Source: Protea cynaroides
Lineage: Eukaryota > Streptophyta > Magnoliopsida > Proteales > Proteaceae
Assembly (NCBI GenBank): GCA_028583415.1
Contig: CM053276.1
Location: 113,803,502-113,867,501 of the forward strand
DNA length: 64,000 nucleotides
Reading direction: 5' to 3'
Shown: piece after piece, positions 12,491-24,717 of the stretch
How positions within the stretch are numbered: position 1 is the stretch's first letter
Layout: the number at the start of each line of letters is the position of its first letter
Translations under genes and position numbers: made by a program
Notes under the pieces: generated by a model
What the model was told of the DNA's origin: nothing
Databases searched by the model: none
Seen by the model: only the letters and a program-made list of their open reading frames with translations

Positions 12491-12733
12491 TTAGGGTTTC
12501 CACTTTCCCTATATGGTTTGTACTTAAAATTTATACAATTGTATCCCCAAACAGAGTAATGTGTATCAGGTAAGCATCCAAATATGACAATGTGTCCAAT
12601 ATAACATGTGAGTAATCCAAATATGGCAATGGATCTAGATATAACATGTGTAAACAATCTAACATAGCAGTGTGCCTCTAAATATAACAGTAAGTAGATG
12701 AGCATCCAGCATGTGAAACAAACAAATATGGCA

Positions 12734-15086
12734 TGTAAGACCCGCACTCTACTAACTTGGTCTAACCATATCGTGCCAGGTCTTCCCATCATTCCTGGAC
12801 CAGGTGGACCGAGCATGTGAAGATAGATCACAAACCAGGTATGAGAATCGAATTAAAAATACTAAAAACATACCTAAGGTCGCATGCCTGGGTAGGTATG
12901 GTTAACCATAAGGAAGGGAACCAAAAATCTCAAATCCAAAACCCCACGGTCGATGATTTCGACCATAAAATCGATGGTTTATGTGACCGTATGATCGACC
13001 GTGAGAACCCAGATCAGACTCTGAGTTTTGGAAACTTTTCTCAACTAAGGGATTGCTTTCCTAATTGAAAGAGGACTCTATATGGAGAGTTTTACTCTAT
13101 ATAAAGGACGTCCCTCGGTCTTTTTTTACTCTTTTAGAACATTAGTAAACCCTAGAGAAAGAAAAGGAAGAGAATGAAGAGAAGGAAGAGAAGGATAAGA
13201 AGAAAAAGCTAAGGAGAAGAGTTTGCTGAGAAGAGATTGGCTCTCTATCACAGGCAAATGTATGAAATGAATCTCTGGAGATGTTAACTTTAAGGAATAA
13301 GACTTCTATAGAAGATAGAAAATATCAACCTATTATGATCTATGTGATTTCCTTGAGAAAATCCCAAGGAGAACCATGATGAGTGAATTTGATGATTAGG
13401 GTTGATAAGAAATTACTAATGATGGCCATAGGATGACCTTAGAATAAATTCCATTGAAGATCAGAAGAATTGACCTAGGAAGAACTCGAATTTCATGTAA
13501 ACTGTGACAAAAAATCTCAAGGTTGCAACTACGGTCGACCATAGCATGACCAGTATGACCAGAAGATCGACCATAGACATTCAGGAAGATTTTAGAAATC
13601 ATATGGTCACAGCTACGGCGGCACCATATGTAACCGTAGGGTATCGACTGTAGACAGTAAGATTGATACAGCATGAGACCATAGGACCAATCAGGCACCT
13701 ATCAGTGCTCTGTTTCGATTTTTGACTACTATAACATGTCACATATGAACCCTAACTTAAATTTATATAACTTTTAGGCTGTTAAATCAATTCAAAGAGA
13801 ATTTCAAGGCTTGAAAGGACATTGAGTATTGCTAACAGGTGAGGGAACAAGACCTAAAATAAATGGATAATAACAAACTATTTATTTTTATTGAGTCTAA
13901 TACCATGATTGATTCTATGCTTGTATGCTTGTAATGTGCATCTCACATGTCATCCAATATTCCTGCTATTACTGTTCATGCATATTTAATTCTGTTTATT
14001 ATAACATGATGATGATGATGATGCTAGGAATAGACATGTGAATGTATGTGTGGTTGGTGTATTGGATGCTAGTCGAGCATCAAGGGAAGGACGTAGCATG
14101 ATGGTCTTCGACCTCGTCACCAGACTCTAGCTCTATCTCTACTCAAGTCTTGCCCACTGACATCGTCGTATTGCAATTACCTTAGCAGAACTATTACGTC
14201 GTAGGGCATCAGGGGATGTAGTCTCGGATCGTGTGGTCTCTGACTCTGCCGGGGGCCTTAGCTCTATCTCTATGGACATATTGACGGATGCTGGGGTGAG
14301 ACCTTGGATACACTATTTGGCATTAGGATTGATTAGTTGTGAGTCCAGTTTGCAAGCCCTTGCCAATAGGGGCTTACGTGTTGGTATGGGTAGGGCATCA
14401 GGGGAAGTGTTGGCGGTGTTTGATTCAGACACTTTAGCTCTATCTCTATTCCATGGTGGGTGCATGTGGGACGGCAATGGTGTTTGACCCATTGGACGGA
14501 TTCACACACTCGTGTATAGAGGTGCGGCGGCCAGCAGACCTTTCCATAGCACATTGCAAACTTATAAAACCAGACCGAAGATATGAATTGAATGCATACA
14601 TATGTTTGTTGCATTGTTTTGTTTGCTCACTAAGCTGTGATGTGTGCTCACCCTTTCGACGTCGAATTTTTTAGTTGATGATACAGGTCCTACCGTTGAA
14701 GAATATATGAATGCGTCGAAGTATGGATACATTGCTGCGGTGGACGTAGAAGCTGAAGAAGATGCGCATGATTCATCATGCGAGTGCAACCAATGTGTTT
14801 TTGCTTGAGTTTAGTTATATTTTGATCATTGGATATGTAATTGATTATTTATTTTTATGTCTTGTGGTTTTGAAATAATTAGATTAAATATTTATTTATC
14901 TTTGTTAGACTCTCAGTTCATTATCTGTAAGACTTTCGCTTATTTCTTTATTACCTCTGATTATTAATGTGGAATGTGTGTGTGGTTTGATATGGTGGGT
15001 ACAACCTATGCGAGATCCTGGATGAACCTTTGGTTTATTGGTGGTTCATCACACCATTCTGGTTAGACCAGAATTGGGGTGTGACA
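12734..15086 (+). repeat. Gy1 5' LTR
   Basis: Begins TGTAAGACCC and ends GGTGTGACA, 2353 bp, matching 22377-24712. It contains a cluster of CGACCGTA/GGTCGACC-type palindromic words (about 12940-13010 and 13520-13660). Three copies of an AGCTCTATCTCTA motif lie near 14127, 14257 and 14433. Short ORFs inside are not genes. Confidence 0.92.
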
Positions 15087-15089
15087 ACT

Positions 15090-15101
15090 TGGTATCAGAG
15101 C
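15090..15101 (+). other. Gy1 primer binding site (initiator tRNA-Met)
   Basis: TGGTATCAGAGC, complementary to the 3' end of plant initiator tRNA-Met, three bases after the 5' LTR. Confidence 0.92.
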
Positions 15102-15359
15102 ATCTCAGGTTCTACCCATTGACCTAACTACTTCCACATGAGTCATGAATTGAGTTAGGATAAAATTTAAAAGTTATAATAAGAACACACCTTAAGCACC
15201 TGTGTTGTATGAGACATAAACTAAGAAAAAGAATAATGCACATATGTAAAGGAGAAACCAATTATAAGACATAAACCAAATGTACGTCAAATCAGAGTAC
15301 AGTCCAGAATCCAGACAGTTACTCTGTAGTATAAAAAGGAAAAAAGATATAAAGGGCAA

Positions 15360-16637
15360 TCATGGAGCTGGAGGTGCTAGAGGAGGAGAGGCCTCACGAT
15401 CTCTATCATAGTCCTCAGCATATACTCTGGCGAGCCAGGCCACCTGAGTCTGAGTGGCTTGGAGACTAGCTGTCAAATCCGCTACCCACTGATCTGTAGA
15501 GCGTTGGGCATCTAGAAGCTCTCCTACTCTCCAGTCAGTCACGCGCTGAGCTTCTTTAATCTCACGTAACAGTCCCATCATGTCATCTGGTGGTGGGCGT
15601 GAAGGGCCAGCTGAATGAGAAGTCTTAGAAGGGCCAGCTCTAATAGAATGCCGTGGTGATGAAGGAGGGATGACATCCACATCCATGTACATTCGATCAT
15701 CATCCTCCTCATCACCACCCTCATGTGCCTTTGCTGCTACCTCTACTGCTGCTGCTGCTGCCGCCTCTGCATCTGTTGCCGCTACCCGAGTGAGTGGACG
15801 TCTCATAGCATTCCTCTCATCATCACTGACCTGTATCTCTCTCATACCCATTTTGTTGATGGCCTCCCAATCAAGGTCAACTGAGAAGGTGTCCTCAACA
15901 TTCCTCTCATCCACTAGGTCCACCTATTGATAAGCAAGCAAGGTGGAGATCAGCAGCCCATAGGGCAAGTTGCCTCTCGAGTCAGGCAACGTAACTCGGT
16001 GCATGGTCCGGAGAATAATGTATGGGAGGCAAACATGCTGCCTAGTACAGATATAGTACAGAAGGTACTGAGTCAGCTATGAGATCATCTCATAATGTCT
16101 GCCCTGGGGAATTAGATTATGCTAGATAATCTTGCAATAGACACGTGGCTCTAGATGTAGGTTGACTGCTTTTACCTCCCAGCGATCATCCCGAAAAATC
16201 TGACCATCTATTTCTACACGCATCTGTGTAGACAGAAACTGTGGCTCTCTAGGTGCACAATAAACCAACTACCCATCATTGGAGATACCTAGGAGATTAG
16301 CCAACTCCTGACAGTTAAAAGAAATCAGAACCCTTTTCACCCAGCTGGTGATCCAAAGCTCTTTGCCCCTCTCTACATCCTCTAGGTCACTCTCCACCTA
16401 AAGGTGACAGTAGAACTGCTTAACCAAGTCTGGGCAAATGCAAGCCTCGTATAGGATCACTGGAAGCCAGCCCATTTCGCCAAATGCCCTCTCTACATCA
16501 AACATGGCCAAGTGGGCTAGGTTCACACATCTATCCCCTTCAACCTTCTTTCGGTTAAACCAAGGATATCACACTTTTGCTTCTACAAACCTGAAGCGAA
16601 GTGGGTCATGAACTCGAGGAAATTTGGTGCGAACCAT
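15360..16637 (-). pseudogene. Gy1 antisense ORF, putative plant transposon protein, broken
   Basis: Read on the strand opposite gag-pol. The ATG at 16637 is preceded by a pyrimidine tract and ACAG. Homology to the intact Gy2 protein (39845-41089) runs to the shared ending PxP-TGA at 15360: FDVERAFGEMGWLPVIL, a segment corresponding to FYANL..., an alanine-rich acidic stretch, and a C-terminal segment with repeated DAQRSTD/TQTQVAWL heptad-like sequence. At least six in-frame stops, each explained by CAG-to-TAG or CGA-to-TGA, break it; 15360-15923 remains open. The middle block resembles, from memory, the 'putative plant transposon protein' domain (PF20167). Function unknown. Confidence 0.75.
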
Positions 16638-17532
16638 GATAGCTGTAAGAAAATAAAATAAGGAAAAAAAGTTAGAAAATTTAGAAAAAAATTGATAGCA
16701 TAACGACGTAAAATGAGAAAAAGCCTCACTTTTTACCCAAACATTTGGGCATGAGGATTTAAATAGGTCCCAAACCATCCTGCAATGCATATTCAATCAG
16801 AAATTTTAACTAGGTAGGTTGAATTTGAAAAATTTTGACAATTGGGAAAAAGCCCCAAAATTTAGGTCAAAAATAGAAAATTTCAAGTTTCTACTAAACT
16901 AACCGATGAAACTCAAAATTTCTTAAGGGCTTTCATCCATTGGTGGCCAATAGAAAAAGCCCCCAATAAAAATCGAATTTTTACGGTCAAAAAAATATTA
17001 ATTAGAAGAAAACCCTACAAATGACAAAAACCCTAGGTATGAAAGCTTGAAATAGGAAGAGAGTAGAGAACATACCTTGTGGAATGAAATGTAGGTCGTA
17101 GATCGAAGAAAAAATCACCAAGTTTGTATGGTCGACACTGTAGCAACTCACTGGTGGCGAGTTGAGTAGAGATCGTAGGAGGAAGAAGGAGAAATGAGAG
17201 GGAAACTCTCGAAAATAGGTTTTGAAAACTGATTTTGGATCTTACGGTCGCACAATTCGACCAAAACCATCGACCATAGGATCGACCGTATGATTGACCA
17301 TACGGTCTCGGTAAGTTGCCAGGGATGTGATGGTTGCGCCTAAGGTCGCACAACATGCGACCATAGGCCATCGACCGTATGACCGACTGTTATCTGCATT
17401 TTGATTTTGCTTGAACTTTTGCCTATTGATTTTATTTTTTTTCGCCTTCCATTGTGAGACTAACCCAATACTACCATTATATCTTGTCTCACATGTATAG
17501 TCTTTCCAAGTACTATTCAACCAAGAGTTTAA
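16638..17532. promoter_or_regulatory. Gy1 divergent region between antisense ORF and gag
   Basis: About 900 bp with no ORF, from which gag reads rightward and the antisense ORF leftward. On the minus strand, a CTATTTAAAT TATA-like word, GAGGCTTTTTC and GTCGTTATGCT precede the acceptor-like tract; the last two blocks also precede the Gy2 antisense ORF. A cluster of CGACCGTA/GGTCGNNC words lies at 17235-17390. Promoter function is inferred only. Confidence 0.45.
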
Positions 17533-18833
17533 ATGGTTCACAGAGTAAGTAGAAGGAGACAGAATGCAAACCCATCTCCACCACCTATGGAGACTAATGA
17601 CAATGAGGGTCAGCAAGGACAGGAAGGAAATATTAGAATTCAAAATGCTGCACCTCAGAATGTGCACACCCAAGCCAACCCAACCAACCTACCTGAACCG
17701 CCTACAGATTTGGCGACTGCGGTGATGAATTTAGCACAACAATTGCTGTAAATACAGCAAGTGCAAGCCAACATGCAAGCTGCTATGGGAATTGCTTTCC
17801 CAGCTGCAAACACTACACCTCTACTTGCAGGATAAGCTAGTACTGCAACTGGTGGTAGCAACACTGTACCCCAAGCACTGCAAACACCAATAATACAAGG
17901 CCAAGTGCAAAACCTTGAAGCACCGCAAGGCGGATATAACCAAGGTAATTATCAGTACCAGCCGCCTATGTATGGAGTATATGCACAGTATCAGCTTGAT
18001 CACTCCAAACTGATCGAGCGTTTTCTGAAGTTGAAGTTGAAGGATTTTACAGGCAAGCCATCAGATCCGTTATGGCCAGCTCACTGGATCGATGAGATGG
18101 AAAGAAACTTTATGATGATGACTATAAATGAAGAAGAGAAGGTATTATGTGCCACTTTATGCTGAAATGTGATACACACCATTGGTGGAAATCTACTCGG
18201 AGTTATCTATTGACAAAGCATGCCCAACTGACCTGGGCTATTTATAAAGAAGCTTTCTTCGAGAAGTATTTTTCCAGGAGTTTCAGAGATCAAATGGAAA
18301 AGGAGTTTCTGAGTCTGTATCAGGGACAGATGACTGTAGACGCATATCAACAACGTTATGAAGAACTATTTTTCTTTTCTCCCTCTAGCATGCAGGAGAA
18401 AAATACCAAAATCCGAAGGTTCGTCATGGGACTTAGGGGAAGCATTCGTGAGTATGTATTGGGACTAAAAAAGAAGATTTATAATGAAGCTGTACAGATT
18501 GTTCGAGTACTGGAATCGAGCCAGAGGGAAAGTTATTTTGCTCAGAATAGAGGTATTAAAAGGCCCAATGGAAACTCATACAACGGAGGAAACTCAAAGA
18601 CATTTAAACCCTTCCGTACTCAAGGCTTCAATGCTGTAGCCAAGACTACTCCGACAGCCCAACCTCAATGGAAGCAAAGTAGTGGTGGAGTAAAATGCTT
18701 TAACTGTAATCAACTAGGGCATTATTCAAGGGAGTGTCCTAAGCCAAGGAATTAGCTACAGCAAGGAAAGGTTTATGTAGTTACATCTGAGGATGCTACC
18801 GCATCGCCTGATGTGGTCACAAGTATGACCTGA
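17533..18833 (+). pseudogene. Gy1 gag, broken
   Basis: The start ATG at 17533 begins a proline/glutamine-rich N terminus, followed by the retrotransposon gag core (FLKLKLKDFTG, WPAHWIDEMERNF, FFEKYFSRSFRDQ, DAYQQRYEELFFF) and one CCHC zinc knuckle CFNCNQLGHYSREC near 18693-18734. Stops occur near 17749, 17835 and 18753, and one frameshift lies near 18150. Gag would form the virus-like particle and bind element RNA in the cytoplasm. Confidence 0.9.
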
Positions 18834-18885
18834 ACCTTTCATTTTATACTACCTTGTGTGAGCATGTAGACTAAATTAAATTAAA

Positions 18886-21800
18886 TCACAGGTATCATAC
18901 CTATTAATGGCTTACCCACCAGAGTACTCTTTGATTCTGGAGCTACTCATTCTTTTATATCTGTGTCGTTTGGAAAGAAGTTAAATCTATCCCTCAGACC
19001 TTTAGACTACAAACTGCTTGTACGATCACCTATGAGATAGAAGTAGAACTAGACAAAGGTTATGGACCATGTTTAGTTCTTATCGATGAGAAGATTTTGG
19101 ATGCAATCTTAATTCAACTTGAGATGACAGACTTTGACATTATCTTAGGAATGTATTGGTTAGCTCGGCACTTCGCAAACCTATTATGTGCAGAAAAAAA
19201 TTAACATTTAAAGACAAGAAAAGAGCAGAGTTTAGTTTTGCGGGAACCAAACTTCTTCGTAAACGAAAACTCATTCTCTCTGCATTGAAGGGTAGAAAAT
19301 GCCTCGAGAGATGAGGAATTGGGTATCTAGTATTCGTGGTCGACCTCACCAAAGAAGTACCACGAATGGAAGATATTGAAGTTGTACGTAAATTTTTGGA
19401 TGTATTTCCTAAGGAACTACCAGAACTACCACCCGATCGAGTGACAGAGTTCGTTATAGATCTTATACCCAGAGCCGTACCAGTATCGAAAGAACCTTAT
19501 CGAATGGCTCCTACTGAACTGAAGGAACTGTAGGTACAATTACAAGAATTACTGGACAAGGGTTATATCAGACCCATCATATCACCATGGGGAGTGCCAA
19601 TATTTTTTGTGAAAAAGAAGGACTGTAGCATTCGACTGTGTATAGATTATTGAGAATTGAATAAGCTTACAATCAAGAATCGATACCCGTTGCCTTGGAT
19701 CAATGACTTGTTCGATCAGTTGTAAGGTGCCAAAGTATTCTCTAAAATTAATCTTCGGTCAGGATACTATTAGTTGAAGATTAAGGAAGGTGATATTTCG
19801 AAGACAGCATTCAGAACCAGATATGGACATTATGAATTTTTAGTCATGTCTTTTGGATTAACTAATGCACCCGCAACTTTTATGAAACTCATGAATTGGG
19901 TATTCCATGATATGTTGGATACGTCAGTCATTGTATTTATTGACGACATACTAGTCTACTACAAGGACAAAGAAACTCATGTCACAAATCTAAGAGCCGC
20001 TCTGCAGCGACTAAGGAAAGAGAAGCTTTACGTAAAATTTACAAAGTGTGAGTTTTGGCTAAATGAAGTCGCTTTCTTAAGCCATGTTGTATCCACTGAA
20101 GGAATTAAAGTGGATCCTAGCAAGATTAAAGCCATTGTGAAATGGGAAGCACATAAGAATGTTGCAGAAATCAGAAGTTTCTTAGGTTTAGCTGGTTACT
20201 ATCGACGATTCGTGGAAGATTGCTCTAGAATCATTGTACCTCTCACCAGTCTAATAAAGAAAGGAGAAAAGTTTGGACCAATAAATGTGAAGAGTGTTTT
20301 CAGACATTGAAGGCTAGATTGATATCAACTCCCATCTTGACTATTCGATCTCAGGACAACCATTTACCTTGTACACTAATACGTCTGGGTTAGGTTTAGG
20401 ATGTGTGCTTATGCAAAGAGAACATGTAATTGCATATGCCTCAAGAAAACTGAAGACACATGAGAAGAATTATCCCACTCATGACCTGAAATTAGCAGCA
20501 GTAGTACATGCTGTTAAGATATGGAGACATTATTTGTATGGAGAGAATTTCAGATTAAATCAGATCATAAGAGTCTCACTCATCTTTTTAATCAGAAAGA
20601 GTTGAATATGATACAAAGAAGACGGCTGGAATTATTGAAGGATTATGATTGCGATATCCAGTATCATCTAGGAAAAGCTAATGTAGTTGCTGACACACTA
20701 AGCAAAAAAGCTATGACAGAATCCCAAGAAGAAGTTAATGCAAATGTTGTGGCGTGTGTCACAGGGAGAGTATTTAATTACTGTAAAGAGCAGTTCGTGA
20801 TTGATATTCCAAATGAATCAACTGACTAAGGGTTTATTCATCTATTTTTATACATGTTTGCTACATTAAAGATTGTACCAAATCTATTAGATGAAGTGAA
20901 AGTCGCTATTAAATCAGACCCTTATCTGAGAACGGTGTAAGAAGACCTCAAAAAAGATAGGACTACTCCTGAGTTTACCTTGGACGTTGAAAAAGTACTA
21001 AGATACAAAGGAAGGGTATGTGTTCCTGAAAATGAAGACTTAGATATTAGACACAAACTAATGAAGGAAGCTCACACCACCACTTATTCAGTACATCCTG
21101 AAAGTACGAAGATGTATCATGATCTGAAGAAACTATATTGGTGGAGAGGAATGAAAGTGGATGTAGCTAAATTTGTATCTCAATGCTTGAATTGTCAACA
21201 AGTAAAGGTTAAAAGGCAAAGACCTGCAGGATTGTTGCAGCTACTGTCAGAACCAGTATGGAAATGGGACTGCATCACTATGGACTTTGTCATTGGATTA
21301 CCATTGACTCCCTGAGTAGTTGACGTGGTCTGGGTGATTGTGGATCGTTTAACAAGATAGCTCGTTTCATAGCTATATGACCTCATATACCCTAGAGAGG
21401 TTAGCTAAGCTATATGTAGATAATATTGTTCGATTACATGGCGTACCTGAAAGCATTGTGTCTGACAGAGACCCACGCTTTATCTCAAAGTTTTGGGAAG
21501 GATTACCAGAAGGCTATGGGTACAACATTGAAGTTTAGTACTGCATTCCATCCTCAGACAGACGGACAGTCAGAGCATACTATTCAGATTTTAGAAGACA
21601 TGCTTCGAGCTTGTGTTATTGATTTCAAAGGATCATGGGATGAGAAATTACCATTGATTAAGTTCGCTTATAATAACAGCTATCAAGCTACTATACAGAT
21701 GTCACCCTATGAAGCACTGTATGGTAGGAAATGTCGAACTCCTTTATTTTGAAATAAAGTTGGATAACAGAGTATTGTTAGATCAGAATTTGTTGAAGAG

Positions 21801-22343
21801 ACTTCTCGGGTAGTCGACATTATCAAGGAAATAGTCTGAATAGCTCAGAACCGTCAGAAGCAATATGCAGATAATCGACGTAGATATCTCGAATTCACCA
21901 TAAGTGATAAGGTATTTCTAAAAATATCTCCTATGCGTGGTTTAAAAAGGTTTGGACAGAAGGGAAAGCTGTGTCCCAGATATATTGGACCTTATGAAGT
22001 TCTAGATAAACGTAAAAAAGTAGTATATCAGTTAGCACTACCACTATCCATGTCAAGTGTGCATGATGTATTTCATATCTCATTACTGAAGAAGTACATC
22101 AGAGATCCAACACACGTGTTAACAATGGATCCACCTGATTTGACTGAAGATTTAACGTTCGAAGTAGAATCTTTTGAGATCACTAGTAGGAAGGTGCAAC
22201 GTCTTCACAACCGCGACATTCACTATGTTAAGGTTATTTGGAGAAGCCAAAATAGTGAAGAAGTTACATGGGAAGAAGAGAATGATGCTATGCGGAAGCA
22301 ATATCCTCACCTATTCGACTCGGAAGGTATATGTAAATTTTGA
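18886..22343 (+). pseudogene. Gy1 protease-RT-RNase H-integrase-chromodomain polyprotein, broken
   Basis: Protease LFDSGATHSFIS is near 18928-18963. RT includes KKDCSIRLCIDY, GHYEFLVMSFGLTNAP and the catalytic VFIDDI near 19936-19953. RNase H (YTNTSGLGLGCVL) starts near 20370 and is frameshifted around 20560. The integrase HHCC region (HPESTKMYHDLKKLYWW; CLNCQQVK) is at 21090-21205 and the core has WDCITMDF and DRDPRF. The C-terminal module VYQLALPLSMSSVHDVFHIS precedes a chromodomain-like tail (VKVIWRSQNSEEVTWEEE). Stops at QLQ, DYREL, QLQGA and YYQLK positions are CAG/CAA/CGA-to-stop changes, and several frameshifts are also present. Confidence 0.9.
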
Positions 22344-22358
22344 GGACGAAATTTATAT

Positions 22359-22375
22359 AAGAGGGGGGGGGGGAG
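22359..22375 (+). other. Gy1 polypurine tract
   Basis: AAGAG followed by a long G run and AG, immediately left of the 3' LTR; it would prime plus-strand DNA synthesis. Confidence 0.85.
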
Positions 22376-22376
22376 T

Positions 22377-24712
22377 TGTAAGACTTGCACTCCACTAACT
22401 TGGTCTAACTATGTCGTGCCAGGTCTTTCCATCATTCCTGGACCAAGTGGATCGAGTGTGTGAAGATAGATCACAAATCAGGTATGAGAATCGAGTTAAA
22501 AATACTAAAAACATACCTAATGTCGCATGCCTGGGTAGTTATGGTTGACCATAAGGAAGGGAACCAAAAATCTCAAATCCAGAACCCCACGATCGATGAT
22601 TTTGACTCTACGATCAACGGTTTATGCCACCGTATGATTGACTGTGAGAACCCAGATCAGACTCCGAGTTTTGAGAACTTTCCTAAACTATGGGATTGCT
22701 TTCCTAATTGAAAGAGGACTCTATATGGAGAGTTTTACTCTATATAAAGGGCGTCCCTCAGCCCTTTTTTACTCTTTTAGGACATTAGTAAACCTTAGAG
22801 AAAGAAAAGGAAGAGAAGGAGAAGAAGACAAAGCTAAGGAGAAGAGTTTGCTGAGAAGAGATTAGCTCTCTATCACAGGCAAAGGTATGAAATGAATCTC
22901 TGGAGATGTAAACTCTAAGGAATAAAACTTCTATAGAAGATGAAAAATATCAATCTATTATGATCTATGTGATTTCCTTGAGAAAATCCAAGGAGAACCA
23001 TGAGGAGTGAACTTGATGATTAGGGTTGATAAGAAATTACTAATGATGGCCATAGGATGACTTTAAAATAAACCCCATTGAAGATCAGAAGAATTAACCC
23101 AGAAAGAACTCGAATTTTATATAGACTGTGACCAGAAATCTTAAGGTCGTAGCTACGGTCGACCATAGCATGACCAATATGACCAAAAGATCGACCATAG
23201 GCATTCAGGAAGATTTCAAAAATCATATGGTCGCAGCTACGGTCGTACCATATACAACCGTAGGATATCGACCGTAGATAGTAAGGTCAATACAACATGA
23301 GACCATAGGACCAATTAGGCACCTATCAGTGCTTTGTTTCTATTTTTGACTACTGTAATATGTCACATATGAACCCTAACTTAAATTCATATAACTTTTA
23401 GGTTGTTAAATCAATTCAAAGAGAAATTCAAGGCTTGGAAGGACATCGAGAATTGCTAACAGGTGAGGGAACAAAATCTAAACTAATTGGATAATAACAA
23501 ACTGTTTATTTTTATTGAGTCCAATATCATGATTGATTCTATGCTTGTATGCTTGTAATGTGCATCTCACATGTCATCCAATATTTCTGCTATTATTGTT
23601 CATGCATATTTAATTCTTTTTATTTAAAACATGATGATGATGATGATGCTAAGAATATGCATGTGAATGTATGTGTGTGGTTGGTGTGTTGGATGATAGT
23701 CGAGCATCAAGGGGAGGACGTGGCATGATGGTCTTCGACCTCGTCACCAGACTCTAGCTCTATCTCTACTCAAGTCTTGCCCACTGACATCGTCGTATCG
23801 TCATTACCTTAGCAGAACTATTATGTTGTAAGGCATCAAGGGAGGTGGTCTCAGATCATGTGGTCTCTGACTCTACTGGGGGGACTTAGCTCTATCTCTA
23901 TGGACGTATTGAGGGATGCTGGGGGTGAGGCCTTGGATACACTATTTGGCATTATAATTGGTTAGTTGCGAGCCCAGTTTGCAAGCCCTCGCCAATAGGA
24001 GCTTACGTGTTGGTATGGGTAGGGCATCAGGGGAAGTATTGGCGGTGTTTGATCTAGACACTGTAGCTCTATCTCTATTCCATGGTAGGTGTGTGGGACG
24101 GCAATAGTGTTTGATCCATTGGATGGAATCACACACTCGTGTATAGAGGTGCGACGGCCACCAAACCTTTCTATAGCACATTGCAAACTTATAAACCAGT
24201 CCAAAGATATGAATTGAATTCATGCATATGTTTGTTGCATTGTTTGTTTGCTCATTGAGCCGTAATGTGTGCTCACCCTTTCAACGTCGAATATTTTTAG
24301 TTGATGATGCAGGTCCTACCGTTGAAAAATATATGAATACATCGACGTATGGACACGTTGCTGCGATGGACGTAGAAGCTGAAGAAGATGCGCATGATTC
24401 ATCATGCGAGTGCAACCAATGTGTTTTTGCTTAAGTTTAGTTATAATTTGATCATCGGATATGTAATTGATTATTTATTTTTATATCTTGTGGTTTTGAG
24501 ATAATTGGATTAAATATTTATTTATCACTGTTGGATTCTCAGTTCATTATCTGTAAAACTTTCGCTTATTTGTTTATTACCTCTAATTATTAATGTCGAA
24601 TGTGTGTGTGGTTTGATATGGTGGGTATGACCTATGCGAGATCCTGGGTGAACCGTTGATTTATTGGCGGTTCATCACACCATTCTGGTTAGACCAGAAT
24701 TGAGGTGTGACT
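22377..24712 (+). repeat. Gy1 3' LTR
   Basis: 2336 bp, homologous along its length to 12734-15086. The terminal CA has become CT (24711-24712), after which the target duplication TGGCA follows. Confidence 0.92.
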
Positions 24713-24717
24713 TGGCA

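Larger units (their letters stand above)
12734..24712 (+). mobile_element. Ty3/gypsy chromovirus-like retrotransposon Gy1, complete structure, decayed coding
   Basis: Direct LTRs (12734-15086 and 22377-24712), a tRNA-iMet PBS, gag, protease, RT, RNase H, integrase, a C-terminal chromodomain-like segment and a purine tract are in canonical order. Target duplication TGGCA lies at 12729-12733 and 24713-24717. Domain order and the chromodomain-like tail suggest the Tekay/Del chromovirus group. An antisense ORF homologue lies between PBS and gag. LTRs differ by about 8% over their first 180 bp by eye, so the insertion is old, and every coding region is interrupted. It sits inside a big-LTR copy. 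Confidence 0.92.
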
